Part shown: in pieces, positions 1 to 8,288 of the stretch
Layout of the letters: every line of letters begins with the position of its first letter
Numbering within the stretch: position 1 is the stretch's first letter
Assembly (NCBI RefSeq): GCF_037076565.1
Contig: NZ_AP029028.1
Coordinates: 5,022,001-5,086,000 of the forward strand
From: Herbaspirillum sp. DW155
GTDB lineage: Bacteria > Pseudomonadota > Gammaproteobacteria > Burkholderiales > Burkholderiaceae_D
Length of the DNA stretch: 64,000 bases
Direction: 5' to 3'
Program-made: the position numbers and the translations under genes
Notes under the pieces: model-generated
What the model was told of the DNA's origin: nothing
The model's input: only the letters and a program-made list of their open reading frames with translations
The model's database searches: none

Positions 1-1494
1 CTCATTGCCGCACTGGGCATGTCGCTCTCCTCCACCGCCATCGCCCTGGCCACGCTGGGCGAACGCAAGCTCACGGCCACCCCGGCAGGCGCGGCGGGCT
101 TTTCCATCCTGCTGTTCCAGGACATCGCCGCGATTCCCATGATGGCCGCCGTGCCCCTGCTGGGCGTGGCCGCCAGCCAGGGCAGCGGGCAAGGCTGGCT
201 GCATGCGGGGCAGGTGGCGCTGGTGATCGCGCTGCTGATCTTTGGCGGACGGGTGTTGATACGCCCCATCCTGCGCATCATCGCCAAGACCGGCATGCGC
301 GAAATCTTCACCGCCTTTGCATTGCTGCTGGTCATCTCCACCTGCCTGCTGATGCAATCGGTGGGCATGTCGATGGCGCTGGGTACCTTCCTGGCCGGCG
401 TGCTGCTGGCCGATTCCGAATACCGCCACGCACTGGAAAGCGACCTCGAACCCTTCAAGGGATTGCTGCTGGGCCTGTTCTTCATCGCCGTGGGCATGTC
501 GGTGGACTTCGGTGTCTTCCTCGCCCAGCCCTGGCGCATCCTCGGCATGGTGGCGGGCTTCCTGGCCATCAAGACCTGCGTGATGTGGTTCCTGGGGCGC
601 TGCTTCGGTATCCCGCGTGGACAACAATTGTTCTTCGCCTTCCTGCTCTCGCAGGGCGGGGAATTCGCCTTCATCGTCTTCGGCGCGGCCGTCACCGCCA
701 AGGTGCTCACGCCCGAGATTTCTTCCATGCTGGTGGTCGTGGTGGCGCTGTCGATGCTGATCACGCCGCTGCTCTTGCTGGTGCATGACCGTCTGCTGGT
801 GCGCTGGCTGGAAGGCGGCAAGCGCCGTGCGGAAGACAAGATCGGCCCGCAGGACAACGCCGTCATCATCGCCGGCTTCGGCCGCTTCGGCCAGATCGTC
901 GGCCGTCTGCTGGCGGCCAACGACATCGGCGCCACGGTGCTGGATCATGATCCGGACCAGATCGATTTCCTGCGCAAGTTCGGCTTCAAGGTCTTCTATG
1001 GCGATGCCACACGCATCGACCTGCTGCGCACTGCCGGCGCCGACAAGGCGCGCGTGCTGGTGATCGCCATCGACGATGCACAAGCCGCGCTGGAGATGGT
1101 CGACAAGGTGCGCGAGGAATTCCCGCACCTGCAGATCGCCGCCCGCGCGCGCAACGTCACGCATTACTACGACCTGATGGACCGTGGCGTGACGGTACTG
1201 GAACGCGAGACCTTCGAAAGCGCCCTGCACATGGGCCGCCAGGTGCTGCAGCAGCTGGACTTCGGCGCCTATCGCGCGCGCGAGGCGGCGATGAAGTTCC
1301 GTGCGCACAATCTCAAGACCCTGGCAGCGCTCTACCCGCATTACAAGGACCAGGCGCAGATGGTGTCCATGGCCGTGCAGGCCCGCGAGGAATTGCAGGC
1401 CATGTTCGCCGGTGACCGCGAGGCCATGCAGCGCGATCATGCGCATGACCAGTGGCGCGAAAAACCCGCGCCGCCAACGCCACCGGCCGAATGA
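1..1494 (+). CDS. KefB/KefC-type cation:proton antiporter, 5' end cut by window edge
   Basis: Monovalent cation:proton antiporter of the CPA2 family in the inner membrane, of the glutathione-gated K+ efflux type. The frame is open to base 1, so the true N-terminus and the first few membrane helices lie outside the window. About 260 visible residues form hydrophobic helices, including GMSMALGTFLAGVLLADSEYR and the FSQGGEF-like stretch LLSQGGEFAFIVFG typical of this exchanger. A cytosolic RCK/TrkA-N Rossmann domain follows, with the nucleotide-binding loop AGFGRFGQIVGRLL near residue 290. The C-terminal tail is polar. The family assignment is firm. KefB cannot be told from KefC, and glutathione gating is inferred from the family only. 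Confidence 0.9.
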   Translation, partial: LIAALGMSLSSTAIALATLGERKLTATPAGAAGFSILLFQDIAAIPMMAAVPLLGVAASQGSGQGWLHAGQVALVIALLIFGGRVLIRPILRIIAKTGMREIFTAFALLLVISTCLLMQSVGMSMALGTFLAGVLLADSEYRHALESDLEPFKGLLLGLFFIAVGMSVDFGVFLAQPWRILGMVAGFLAIKTCVMWFLGRCFGIPRGQQLFFAFLLSQGGEFAFIVFGAAVTAKVLTPEISSMLVVVVALSMLITPLLLLVHDRLLVRWLEGGKRRAEDKIGPQDNAVIIAGFGRFGQIVGRLLAANDIGATVLDHDPDQIDFLRKFGFKVFYGDATRIDLLRTAGADKARVLVIAIDDAQAALEMVDKVREEFPHLQIAARARNVTHYYDLMDRGVTVLERETFESALHMGRQVLQQLDFGAYRAREAAMKFRAHNLKTLAALYPHYKDQAQMVSMAVQAREELQAMFAGDREAMQRDHAHDQWREKPAPPTPPAE

Positions 1495-1528
1495 AAAAAA
1501 GGCCGGACACGCTTGCGCACGCCCGGCC
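1494..1528 (-). terminator. Intrinsic terminator between convergent antiporter and htrA genes
   Basis: On the minus strand GGCCGG (1523-1528) pairs with CCGGCC (1501-1506) and is followed at once by seven T residues. It lies about 100 bp past the stop of the minus-strand protease gene. The stem is only 6 bp with an imperfect inner part, so strength is uncertain. Confidence 0.6.
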
Positions 1529-1534
1529 AAATCC

Positions 1535-1636
1535 CTCACTGCTTACTACTCACTGCTTACCACTTACTACTCACTGCTTACTACTCACCGGTACTACTCA
1601 CTGCAAAACCTTAAATCATATAAATCATATAAATCA
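1535..1636. repeat. Short tandem repeats between convergent genes
   Basis: Four to five imperfect copies of a unit close to TTACTACTCACTGC run from 1535 to 1604. They are followed by three copies of a 9-bp unit, AAATCATAT, that reach the stop codon of the protease gene. The stretch is AT-richer than its surroundings and carries no ORF of note. Confidence 0.75.
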
Positions 1637-3118
1637 ATTCAGGGCCAGCGGCACGAAGATCTTTTCGTCGCCGCGTTCCACCAGCAGCGCCACGCTCTTG
1701 CCCGCCTCGCTGGCCAGCTTGCGCAACTGCGCCACGCTGGAGACCGGCGTGCCATTGAGCGCCAGGATCACGTCGCCGCTCTGGATACCGGCCACGGCAG
1801 CCGGACCACTGGCATCTTCCACCAGCAAGCCCTTCTGACCACCGATCTGGGCCTGCTCATCCTTGTCCAGCGGACGCACCGCCAGACCCAGGCGCCCCTG
1901 GTCATCGGACTTGCCGGTCTTGGCCTCATTCTTGGCCTGCTTCACCTCGCCCACGGTCACGTTGATGGTCATCACCTTGCCGCCGCGCATGACCTGCATC
2001 GGCTTGCTGCTGCCCGGCGCGGTGTCGGCTACCAACGTGGGCAGGTCCACCGAATGATCGATCGCATGACCATCGAAGCTCAGGATCACGTCACCCGCCT
2101 GCAGACCCGCCTTGTCGGCCGGGCTGCCCTTTTCCACCGAGCTGATGAGCGCGCCCTCGGCCTTCTTCAGACCAAAGGATTCGGACAAGGCCTGGTTCAG
2201 ATCCTGCACCGACACGCCCAGACGGCCACGGGTGACCTTGCCGTGGGTGATCAGTTGCTGCTCCACCTTCATGGCCACATCGATGGGGATGGAGAACGAG
2301 AGACCCTGGAAGCCCCCGGTCTGGCTGTAAATCTGCGAGTTGATACCGATCACCTGCCCGTTCAGATCGAACAGCGGGCCACCGGAGTTGCCAGGGTTGA
2401 CCGCCACGTCGGTCTGGATGAAGGGCACGTAATTGTCATCCGGCAGGCTGCGCGACTTGGCGCTGATGATGCCGGCCGTGGCCGTATTGTCGAAGCCGTA
2501 GGGCGAACCGATGGCCAGGACCGGCTGGCCCACCTTGACGCGGGAGGGGTCGCCGATCTGTACCGTCGGCAGGTTCTTGGCATCGATGCGGATGACGGCG
2601 ATGTCACTCTGCTTGTCGATGCCCAGCACCTTGGCCTTGAATTCGCGACGGTCGGTCAGCTTGACCACCACTTCCTGCGCACCATCGACCACGTGGGCAT
2701 TGGTCATGATCAGACCATCCGGCGAGATGATGAAACCGGAACCCAGGCCGTGCATGATGCGCGGCTGCTGCGGCATCTGCAGTTGCGGGCCGAAGCGCTT
2801 GAAGAATTCGGAGAAGGGATCGTTGGGATCCAGGCCGTTGTCATCGTCATCGGCGACCTTGCGGGCCTTGCCGGTGACGCTGATGTTGACCACGGCCGGG
2901 CCGTAGCGCTGGACGATGCCCGAGAAATCGGTCGCCGCCGCCACCACCGGTCCGGCCGGGGCAGCGGGCGCGGGGTTGGACGCCACCAGCGGGGCGTTGA
3001 GCGCGGCCGCGTGCGCCGACGGCAGGTCGGCACCGCGAAAATAGACGTAGCTGCCGCCGACCACTGCGGCAATCATGACAGCCAAAGTGTTACGAACAAA
3101 AACGATGCGACGGCTCAT
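1634..3118 (-). CDS. HtrA/Do-family periplasmic serine protease (DegP/MucD-like)
   Basis: Envelope quality-control protease of 494 aa that degrades or refolds misfolded periplasmic proteins. The N-terminus has a basic start and a hydrophobic segment (about residues 5-25), a signal peptide or anchor. The trypsin-like domain shows the triad: His in TNAHVV, Asp in SDIAVIRID, and Ser in NPGNSGGPLF. Two PDZ domains follow, with LGVSVQDL and GLLVEDASGPAA as their substrate loops. Length and architecture match DegP/DegQ/MucD. It lies just downstream of a two-component system on the same strand, separated by 155 bp containing candidate regulator boxes, so it may be a target of that system. Confidence 0.95.
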   Translation of the reverse strand: MSRRIVFVRNTLAVMIAAVVGGSYVYFRGADLPSAHAAALNAPLVASNPAPAAPAGPVVAAATDFSGIVQRYGPAVVNISVTGKARKVADDDDNGLDPNDPFSEFFKRFGPQLQMPQQPRIMHGLGSGFIISPDGLIMTNAHVVDGAQEVVVKLTDRREFKAKVLGIDKQSDIAVIRIDAKNLPTVQIGDPSRVKVGQPVLAIGSPYGFDNTATAGIISAKSRSLPDDNYVPFIQTDVAVNPGNSGGPLFDLNGQVIGINSQIYSQTGGFQGLSFSIPIDVAMKVEQQLITHGKVTRGRLGVSVQDLNQALSESFGLKKAEGALISSVEKGSPADKAGLQAGDVILSFDGHAIDHSVDLPTLVADTAPGSSKPMQVMRGGKVMTINVTVGEVKQAKNEAKTGKSDDQGRLGLAVRPLDKDEQAQIGGQKGLLVEDASGPAAVAGIQSGDVILALNGTPVSSVAQLRKLASEAGKSVALLVERGDEKIFVPLALN

Positions 3119-3185
3119 CTTCTTCTCCTTGATCAGACGGAATCTGGAAGGTCGCGACCTCTTGGCCTCAACCGTTGGAGTGAAG

Positions 3186-3216
3186 ATTAAGCAGTGAAAA
3201 TTAAGACAAACTTAAG
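3186..3216 (-). promoter_or_regulatory. Candidate response-regulator boxes upstream of htrA (PmrA-box-like)
   Basis: Read on the minus strand, CTTAAG (3211-3216), a 5-bp spacer and CTTAAT (3200-3205) form a direct repeat with 11-bp period. A further CTTAAT lies at 3186-3191. This matches the known PmrA/QseB-type arrangement YTTAAK-N5-YTTAAK. It sits about 70-100 bp upstream of the protease start codon, where activator sites normally lie. The adjacent OmpR-type regulator is the obvious candidate ligand; this is inference. Confidence 0.55.
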
Positions 3217-3273
3217 GCTGAAAAAAGGAGCATTCATCCACGCTTAATGCTCCCCGGACGGCGCCGGAGCCCT

Positions 3274-4608
3274 TCATCCGGGCAGCAGGGTGAACACCAC
3301 CCGCGCCTGCAAACCGCGTCCGGTATTGCGCAATTGCACCGGTACCCGGTGCAGGTCGGCGATCTGGCGTACGATGGCCAGCCCCAGTCCGCTACCGAAA
3401 GCGGCCCGTGTGCCGCCCTGCTCCTGGCTCCGCTGGGCGCGATAGAAGCGATCGAAGACGCGCGGCAACTCGCTCTCGGCGATACCGGGGCCGCTGTCCT
3501 GGATCACCACCGTGCAGCTATCCGCAGCGGAAAATTCGAAACCGACATCGACCACGCCGCCGGCCGGCGTATAACGCAAGGCGTTGTCCACCAGGTTGTT
3601 GAAGAGAATGCGCAAGGCATCGCCATTGCCCCGCACGCGCAGCGGCCGGCCATCATCGCCCTGCTCCGACAAGCCCAGGTCGATGCCGCCATGCTCGGCC
3701 ACCGACGACAGGTCGCCCACCACGCTACCCAGCAGCGCGCGCAGATCGATCTCGGCAAAGCCCATCGCATCGGGTTCCTGGCGCGCCAGCGTGAGCAGCT
3801 GGTGCACCAGGTGGGTGGCGCGTTCCAGTCCGCTTTTGAGGTCGGCGAAGGCGGCGCGTCGCTCCTCTTCATCGGTGGCACGCTCGGCCAGTTGCGCCTG
3901 CAGGCGCAAGGCGGTCAGCGGTGTGCGCAACTCATGCGCGGCATCGGCGACGAAGGCGCGCTGGGTTTCGGTGGAATGTTTCAGGCGCGCCAGCAGGTCA
4001 TTGAGCGCATGGGTGAGCGGCTGGATTTCCTGCGGCATGCCCACGTCCGACAGCGGTTGCAGCGAGTTCATGTCGCGCGCCGCCACTTCGGCCGCAGCCT
4101 TGCGCACCGGCGCCAGCCCACGGCTGACGGCCACCCACGAGAGCACGCCGATGAGCGGGAACAGCAGCAGCAAAGGCACCACCGTCTTGACCGCCATCTG
4201 CGCCGCGATCTCGTCGCGTGCGCTCTGCGGCTGCGCCACCTGCACCACGGTACTGCCGATCTGGGCGCTGTAGACGCGCCACATGCCATTGGGTCCGCGC
4301 ACGTTGGCAAAACCCAGCTCGGCCTGGCGCGGCATGGCCCCGCGCGCATGGGAGTGATAGATGACCGCGCCACTACTGTCCCATATCTGCATCATGATCT
4401 CGTCTTCCAGCTCGGGGAACTGCTGCCCCGGCGAGATGGGCGAGAAGGCCTGACGCGGCAGCGAGGCCGCGATCTGGCGCATCTGGTAATCGAAGATCTG
4501 GTTGGCCTCGCCGCGCGCCTGGAAATACAGCGCCACGCCGGCCAGCAGGATGATGGAGAACAGCCCCAGTCCCAGCCACAGCAGCAGCTTGTTGCGGATC
4601 GATTTCAT
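3274..4608 (-). CDS. Two-component sensor histidine kinase (QseC/PmrB/TctE-like)
   Basis: Inner-membrane sensor kinase of 444 aa. It has an N-terminal membrane helix (about residues 9-29), a periplasmic sensor loop, a second helix near residues 140-160 and a HAMP-like linker. The HisKA box FVADAAHELRTPLTAL carries the phosphoacceptor His. The ATPase boxes are present: N box NNLVDNALRYTP, G1 DSGPGIAE and G2 GSGLGLAI. Its start overlaps the end of the response-regulator gene by 4 bp, so the two are translationally coupled. The signal cannot be read from the sequence. The family resembles QseC/PmrB; the boxes upstream of the next gene favour a PmrAB-like pair. Confidence 0.93.
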   Translation of the reverse strand: MKSIRNKLLLWLGLGLFSIILLAGVALYFQARGEANQIFDYQMRQIAASLPRQAFSPISPGQQFPELEDEIMMQIWDSSGAVIYHSHARGAMPRQAELGFANVRGPNGMWRVYSAQIGSTVVQVAQPQSARDEIAAQMAVKTVVPLLLLFPLIGVLSWVAVSRGLAPVRKAAAEVAARDMNSLQPLSDVGMPQEIQPLTHALNDLLARLKHSTETQRAFVADAAHELRTPLTALRLQAQLAERATDEEERRAAFADLKSGLERATHLVHQLLTLARQEPDAMGFAEIDLRALLGSVVGDLSSVAEHGGIDLGLSEQGDDGRPLRVRGNGDALRILFNNLVDNALRYTPAGGVVDVGFEFSAADSCTVVIQDSGPGIAESELPRVFDRFYRAQRSQEQGGTRAAFGSGLGLAIVRQIADLHRVPVQLRNTGRGLQARVVFTLLPG

Positions 4609-5261
4609 GCCGGCACCAGATAGCCCACGCCGCGCACGTTCTTGATGAAGTCGCTGCCGACCTTCTTGCGCAGCGCGTGGATGTGGACTTCGACGGCATT
4701 GCTCTCGATGCTGTCATCCCAGCCGTAGAGTTTTTCTTCCAGCTGGGCACGCGAGAGCACCACGCCCGGACGATCCATGAAAGCGTGCAGCAGCGCGAAT
4801 TCGCGCGCCGACAGGTTGACCGGCTTGCCGCCCACGGTCACTTCATGGGTGGCCGGATTCAAGACCACCTCGCGCACCTGCACCAGGCTCTCGGCGCGTC
4901 CGGCCTGGCGGCGCGAGAGCGCACGCATGCGAGCCGACAGTTCTTCCAGGTCGAAGGGCTTGATGAGGTAATCGTCGGCCCCGGCATCGAGCCCGGCCAC
5001 GCGGTCGGCCACGGCATCGCGCGCGGTCGTGATGAGGACGGGAATGGCGCTGCCGCGTTCACGCAGGGTGCGCAGCACGGCCAGGCCATCCTTTTGCGGC
5101 AGGCCCAGGTCCAGCAGCAGCATGGCGTAGTCCTCGGTGCGCAGGGCCACGTCGGCCGACCTGCCATCCTGTACCCAGTCGATGGTGAAGCCATCCTGGC
5201 GCAAACCCTTGCGCACAGCCTCGCCTACCATGGGATCGTCTTCCACCAGCAATACGCGCAT
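4605..5261 (-). CDS. OmpR-family response regulator (QseB/PmrA/TctD-like)
   Basis: DNA-binding response regulator of 218 aa. The receiver domain has the acidic pair EDD at residues 7-9, the phosphoacceptor Asp in MLLLDLGLP, a conserved Thr in LITTARD and Lys in LIKPFDLEEL. The C-terminal winged helix ends in SNAVEVHIHALRKKVG and IKNVRGVGYLV, the classical OmpR DNA-binding signature. It is the first gene of the pair with the kinase. The PmrA-like direct repeats found upstream of htrA are the most likely local target. Confidence 0.95.
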   Translation of the reverse strand: MRVLLVEDDPMVGEAVRKGLRQDGFTIDWVQDGRSADVALRTEDYAMLLLDLGLPQKDGLAVLRTLRERGSAIPVLITTARDAVADRVAGLDAGADDYLIKPFDLEELSARMRALSRRQAGRAESLVQVREVVLNPATHEVTVGGKPVNLSAREFALLHAFMDRPGVVLSRAQLEEKLYGWDDSIESNAVEVHIHALRKKVGSDFIKNVRGVGYLVPA

Positions 5262-5282
5262 GTCTACAACTCCTGATCGGAC

Positions 5283-5477
5283 TCAGAGGATCTTCGCCAG
5301 CAGGAACACCACTACCGAAATGAGGATGGTGGAGGCGAAGGGCAACGAAAAGATGCGGCCGAACAAACGGAAACGCAAGTCTCCCGGCAAGCGGCCGATG
5401 CCCAGCTTTTCCAGCCAGGGCAACAAGGTCGAGAACACGATGACCGAGAGGAAGATGACGACGATCCAGCGAATCAT
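5283..5477 (-). CDS. DUF2905 small membrane protein
   Basis: A 64-aa protein with two hydrophobic segments (about residues 2-20 and 45-63) around the conserved motif GRLPGDL, the hallmark of DUF2905. The start at 5477 is chosen because GGAG lies 6-7 nt upstream; an upstream in-frame start would overlap the methyltransferase gene. The molecular role is unknown. It follows the methyltransferase gene on the same strand with 10 bp between them and ends 21 bp before the response regulator, so these genes could be co-transcribed. Confidence 0.85.
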   Translation of the reverse strand: MIRWIVVIFLSVIVFSTLLPWLEKLGIGRLPGDLRFRLFGRIFSLPFASTILISVVVFLLAKIL

Positions 5478-5487
5478 GCGTGACTCC

Positions 5488-6648
5488 TCACAGGCGATGG
5501 GTACGGTCGTGACGCAGCATGCGGGCCGGCCATTGGACATTCTTGCCGATGGCCAGCACCTTGAAGAGCTCGCCCATCTCGGCCGGGGAAATCAGTTTCT
5601 GCATGCCGTTGGCCAGCGGCAGGTAGTGTGCGCTGTCCTCCGGCGACGTGCGCAGCAGCAGTTCGCCGATGCCGGCATTGAGCAGGAAGGCGCCCTGGCT
5701 GGTATAGGCCAGCACTTCGGCGCCCTCTTCCACGGCGGCCACGGCCATCGCGGTGAAATCCACGTGCGCGGTGATGTCCTGCAAACCCGGCCAGTAGAAA
5801 GGATCGGTGTGGGCATGATGGCGGTAGTGACACATCAGGGTGCCCTGGTCGCGGTCGGGCAGATAGTATTCGGCCGCAGGGAATCCGTAATCCGGAAGGA
5901 TCGCCAGCGCACCGGGGCCGCTGGCCAGCATGCGGCCCAGCGTGTGCATGAAGCCGATGGCCACCGGCGACAGTTCGGTCAGATAGCCGACCGGCAATGC
6001 ATCGGCCTCGGGAATCTGCGCCACCGGCAGGTCGCTCACGGTGCGGTCCGCGAACTGCAGGCGGCCCGATGCATCGAGCGTGACGCCGCGTTCCTGCCAG
6101 CCTTGCCCGGCCTTGATGGCAAGGCGTACCGGCATGGCATCGAGCACTTCGTTGCCGACCACCACGCCCGAGAAAGTTTCCGGCAGCGCATCGAGCCATT
6201 CCACCAGATGCGCGAAAGCGGCCAGGGTTTCGCGTTGTCGGGCGCGCAGTTGCGCCGAGATTTCCACGATGAAATATTTCTCGGGCAGCGCCCCGCGCGA
6301 TTGCAATTCGGTGAGGATGTCACGCGCCAGCTTGCCGGTGCCGGCACCGAACTCCAGCAGCACGTTGGCTATCTGCGGGCTCGCGGCGATCACTTCGGCG
6401 GCCAGGTGAGCCAGGGTGGCACCGTAGAGGGGCGAGATTTCCGGGGCGGTTGTAAAATCCCCCTCCTTGCCCAGTTTGGCGGAACCGCCGCTGTAGTAGC
6501 CGACCTGCGGCGCATACAGGGCCAGTTCCATGTAACGTTCGAAAGAGATCCAGCCGCCGGCTGCGGCGATCTCGTCCGCAATCAGGTGCTGGAGGGTCTG
6601 CGAGGCGGACTGTGCGTCAGCGCCGGGTTCGGGTAGTTGCAGTTGCAT
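5488..6648 (-). CDS. Class I SAM-dependent methyltransferase, DUF185/MidA (NDUFAF7-like)
   Basis: A 386-aa protein of the family whose mitochondrial member NDUFAF7 methylates an arginine of a complex I subunit. The SAM-binding loop is LLEFGAGTGKLA (about residues 90-101), followed by the acidic strand FIVEISAQL. Further family motifs are ISFERYMELALYAPQVGYYSGG near the N-terminus and VVVGNEVLDAMPV in the middle. The start at 6648 gives the family-typical N-terminus; the ribosome site there is weak. It diverges from the SDR gene with only 35 bp between the two start codons, so the promoters must overlap. The bacterial substrate is not known from sequence. Confidence 0.88.
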   Translation of the reverse strand: MQLQLPEPGADAQSASQTLQHLIADEIAAAGGWISFERYMELALYAPQVGYYSGGSAKLGKEGDFTTAPEISPLYGATLAHLAAEVIAASPQIANVLLEFGAGTGKLARDILTELQSRGALPEKYFIVEISAQLRARQRETLAAFAHLVEWLDALPETFSGVVVGNEVLDAMPVRLAIKAGQGWQERGVTLDASGRLQFADRTVSDLPVAQIPEADALPVGYLTELSPVAIGFMHTLGRMLASGPGALAILPDYGFPAAEYYLPDRDQGTLMCHYRHHAHTDPFYWPGLQDITAHVDFTAMAVAAVEEGAEVLAYTSQGAFLLNAGIGELLLRTSPEDSAHYLPLANGMQKLISPAEMGELFKVLAIGKNVQWPARMLRHDRTHRL

Positions 6649-6683
6649 GGGCCGTATTGTATCGACGATTGGAAACCGGGAAC

Positions 6684-7451
6684 ATGACATCACCCTCTTC
6701 TGCAGATATTGCGCTGGTCACGGGGGCGGCACGCCGCATCGGCCGTCATATCGCGCTGGCCCTGGCCCGCGCGGGTTGGGACGTGGCCGTCCACTACAAC
6801 CGTTCGCGCGAGCAAGCCGACACGCTGGTGCGCGAGATCGAAGCGCTCGGCCGCCGCGCCCTGGCAGTGCAGGGCGAACTGGGCGATGAAGCCCAGGTGC
6901 GCACCCTGCTGCCGCAAGCCGCGCCGCTGGGCCGCATCACCTGCGTGGTCAACAACGCCTCGCTGTTCGATTACGATGACGCCGCCAGCTTCGGCAACGA
7001 ACGCCTGCTGCGCCACATGAGCGCCAATGTCGGCGCCCCGGTGCTGCTGGCGCAGGCCTTGTACGAGGCCACGCCCGAGGGACAGCAGGCCGTCGTCATC
7101 AACCTGCTGGACCAGAAACTGTACAATCCCAATCCCGACTTCCTGTCCTATACCCTCTCCAAGGCTGCCCTGCACAGCGCCACGACGCTCTTGGCACAGG
7201 CACTGGCGCCCAAGGTGCGGGTGGTCGGCGTGGCACCCGGACTGACCATGGTCTCGGGCGACCAGACCGAGGAACAGTTCGGGAAAGCCCACACCGTCAC
7301 GCCTCTGGGCCGTGGCAGCACGCCCGAGGACATTGCCGCTGCGGTCTGCTACGTCGCTTCGGCGCGGGCCGTGACGGGCACCACCCTGCTGGTCGATGGC
7401 GGCCAGCATTTGCTTCCCCTTTTGCGCGACGTCATGTTCGTGGCGAAATAA
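6684..7451 (+). CDS. Short-chain dehydrogenase, FolM/pteridine-reductase-like
   Basis: NAD(P)H-dependent SDR of 255 aa. It shows the cofactor loop TGAARRIGRHIA (about residues 12-23), the conserved NNAS motif and the active-site pair YTLSK. The TGAARRIG loop and the adjacency to folB suggest a dihydromonapterin or pteridine reductase role in folate metabolism. Neighbouring evidence is good but indirect. The start at 6684 gives the standard SDR N-terminus; longer in-frame extension upstream overlaps the divergent methyltransferase promoter and is unlikely. Gap to folB is 17 bp, so the two form an operon. Confidence 0.85.
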   Translation: MTSPSSADIALVTGAARRIGRHIALALARAGWDVAVHYNRSREQADTLVREIEALGRRALAVQGELGDEAQVRTLLPQAAPLGRITCVVNNASLFDYDDAASFGNERLLRHMSANVGAPVLLAQALYEATPEGQQAVVINLLDQKLYNPNPDFLSYTLSKAALHSATTLLAQALAPKVRVVGVAPGLTMVSGDQTEEQFGKAHTVTPLGRGSTPEDIAAAVCYVASARAVTGTTLLVDGGQHLLPLLRDVMFVAK

Positions 7452-7468
7452 CTTTTACTTTTTTGATC

Positions 7469-7858
7469 ATGCTCTTCCTCTCCCATCCTTCCCTGCAAGA
7501 TTGCCGCCGCCTGTTCCTGCGCAACTACGAGGTGTTCATCAACATCGGCGTGCACGAGTTCGAAAAGAAGGGTGAGCAGCGCATCCTGATCAACGTCGAC
7601 CTCTACGTCCCGCTGGCCGAGACCACGCCCACCGCGGACCATCTGGACGAAGTGGTGGACTACGACTTCATCCGCTCCACCATCGCCGAACGCATGGCGC
7701 GCGGCCACATCCACCTGCAGGAAACCCTGTGCGATGACGTCATGACCGCCATGCTGGCCCATCCCAAGGTGCGCGCGGTGCGGGTGTCGACCGAGAAGCC
7801 GGACGTGTATCCGGATTGTGATTCGGTGGGGGTGGAGACTTTCCGGATCAAGGCTTGA
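7469..7858 (+). CDS. folB: Dihydroneopterin aldolase
   Basis: A 129-aa enzyme of folate biosynthesis that cleaves 7,8-dihydroneopterin to 6-hydroxymethyl-dihydropterin and glycolaldehyde. The sequence shows the family motifs: GVHEFEKKGEQRILINVDL near the N-terminus, the conserved block DEVVDYDFIRSTI, and the C-terminal VRAVRVSTEKPDV with the substrate-contacting residues. Length is typical. It follows the SDR gene closely and is terminated by a strong hairpin at 7891-7917. No clear ribosome-binding site is visible, in keeping with coupling to the upstream gene. Confidence 0.93.
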   Translation: MLFLSHPSLQDCRRLFLRNYEVFINIGVHEFEKKGEQRILINVDLYVPLAETTPTADHLDEVVDYDFIRSTIAERMARGHIHLQETLCDDVMTAMLAHPKVRAVRVSTEKPDVYPDCDSVGVETFRIKA

Positions 7859-7889
7859 TCCGCATCGGCCAGATTGCTTTGTCCTGCTG

Positions 7890-7918
7890 ACCCCGCTTGA
7901 TGCGGGGTTTTATTTTTT
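7890..7918 (+). terminator. Intrinsic terminator after folB
   Basis: CCCCGC (7891-7896), loop TTGAT, GCGGGG (7902-7907), followed by TTTTATTTTTT. A textbook Rho-independent terminator on the plus strand. Confidence 0.9.
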
Positions 7919-7950
7919 CGAGAATTGACCGGAGTTTCGGCTTCCCTTCT

Positions 7951-7967
7951 GCTACCAAGGTGGTAGC
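7951..7967. promoter_or_regulatory. Palindromic operator upstream of higBA
   Basis: A perfect 7-bp inverted repeat, GCTACCA-AGG-TGGTAGC, ends 16 bp before the higB start codon. Antitoxins of this family bind such palindromes to repress their own operon, so this is the likely HigA operator. The position also covers where a -10 element would lie. Confidence 0.7.
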
Positions 7968-7983
7968 ATGTTACGGTGTGCCG

Positions 7984-8277
7984 ATGCGCATCATTGCCCT
8001 CTCCACACTACGGACTTTCTGGACCGCCCATCCTGCCGCGGAGACTCCGCTGCGTGCCTGGCACGCCCTGGCCAGCCGGGTGAACTGGAAAACGCCGGCC
8101 GATATCAAGGCGGCCTATCGCAATGCCAGTTTCATCAGAAACAACCGGGTGGTGTTCAACATCAAGGGCAACGACTACCGCCTGGTCGTCGCGGTGCGCT
8201 ACGACAAGGAATTGATCTACATCCGCTTCGTCGGCACGCATCGCCAATACGACGCCATCGATGTGGAAACGATTTGA
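7984..8277 (+). CDS. higB: HigB-type mRNA interferase toxin
   Basis: A 97-aa RelE/HigB-superfamily toxin. HigB toxins cleave mRNA on the translating ribosome. Visible family features are the central WKTPADIKAAYRNASFI helix and the stretch RVVFNIKGNDYRLVVAVRYD, followed by IYIRFVGTHRQYD, all diagnostic of the HigB subgroup that precedes its antitoxin. The start at 7984 begins MRIIAL; upstream in-frame codons would run through the operator and terminator. It precedes higA by 11 bp, the inverted toxin-first order typical of higBA. Confidence 0.92.
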   Translation: MRIIALSTLRTFWTAHPAAETPLRAWHALASRVNWKTPADIKAAYRNASFIRNNRVVFNIKGNDYRLVVAVRYDKELIYIRFVGTHRQYDAIDVETI

Positions 8278-8288
8278 AGGAACGTCAT

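Noticed and set aside
1640..7400. Long plus-strand ORFs opposite the protease, kinase and methyltransferase genes
   Set aside because: GC-rich coding DNA gives long open frames on the opposite strand. The minus-strand products have complete family motifs, while these are rich in His, Gln and Arg without domains.
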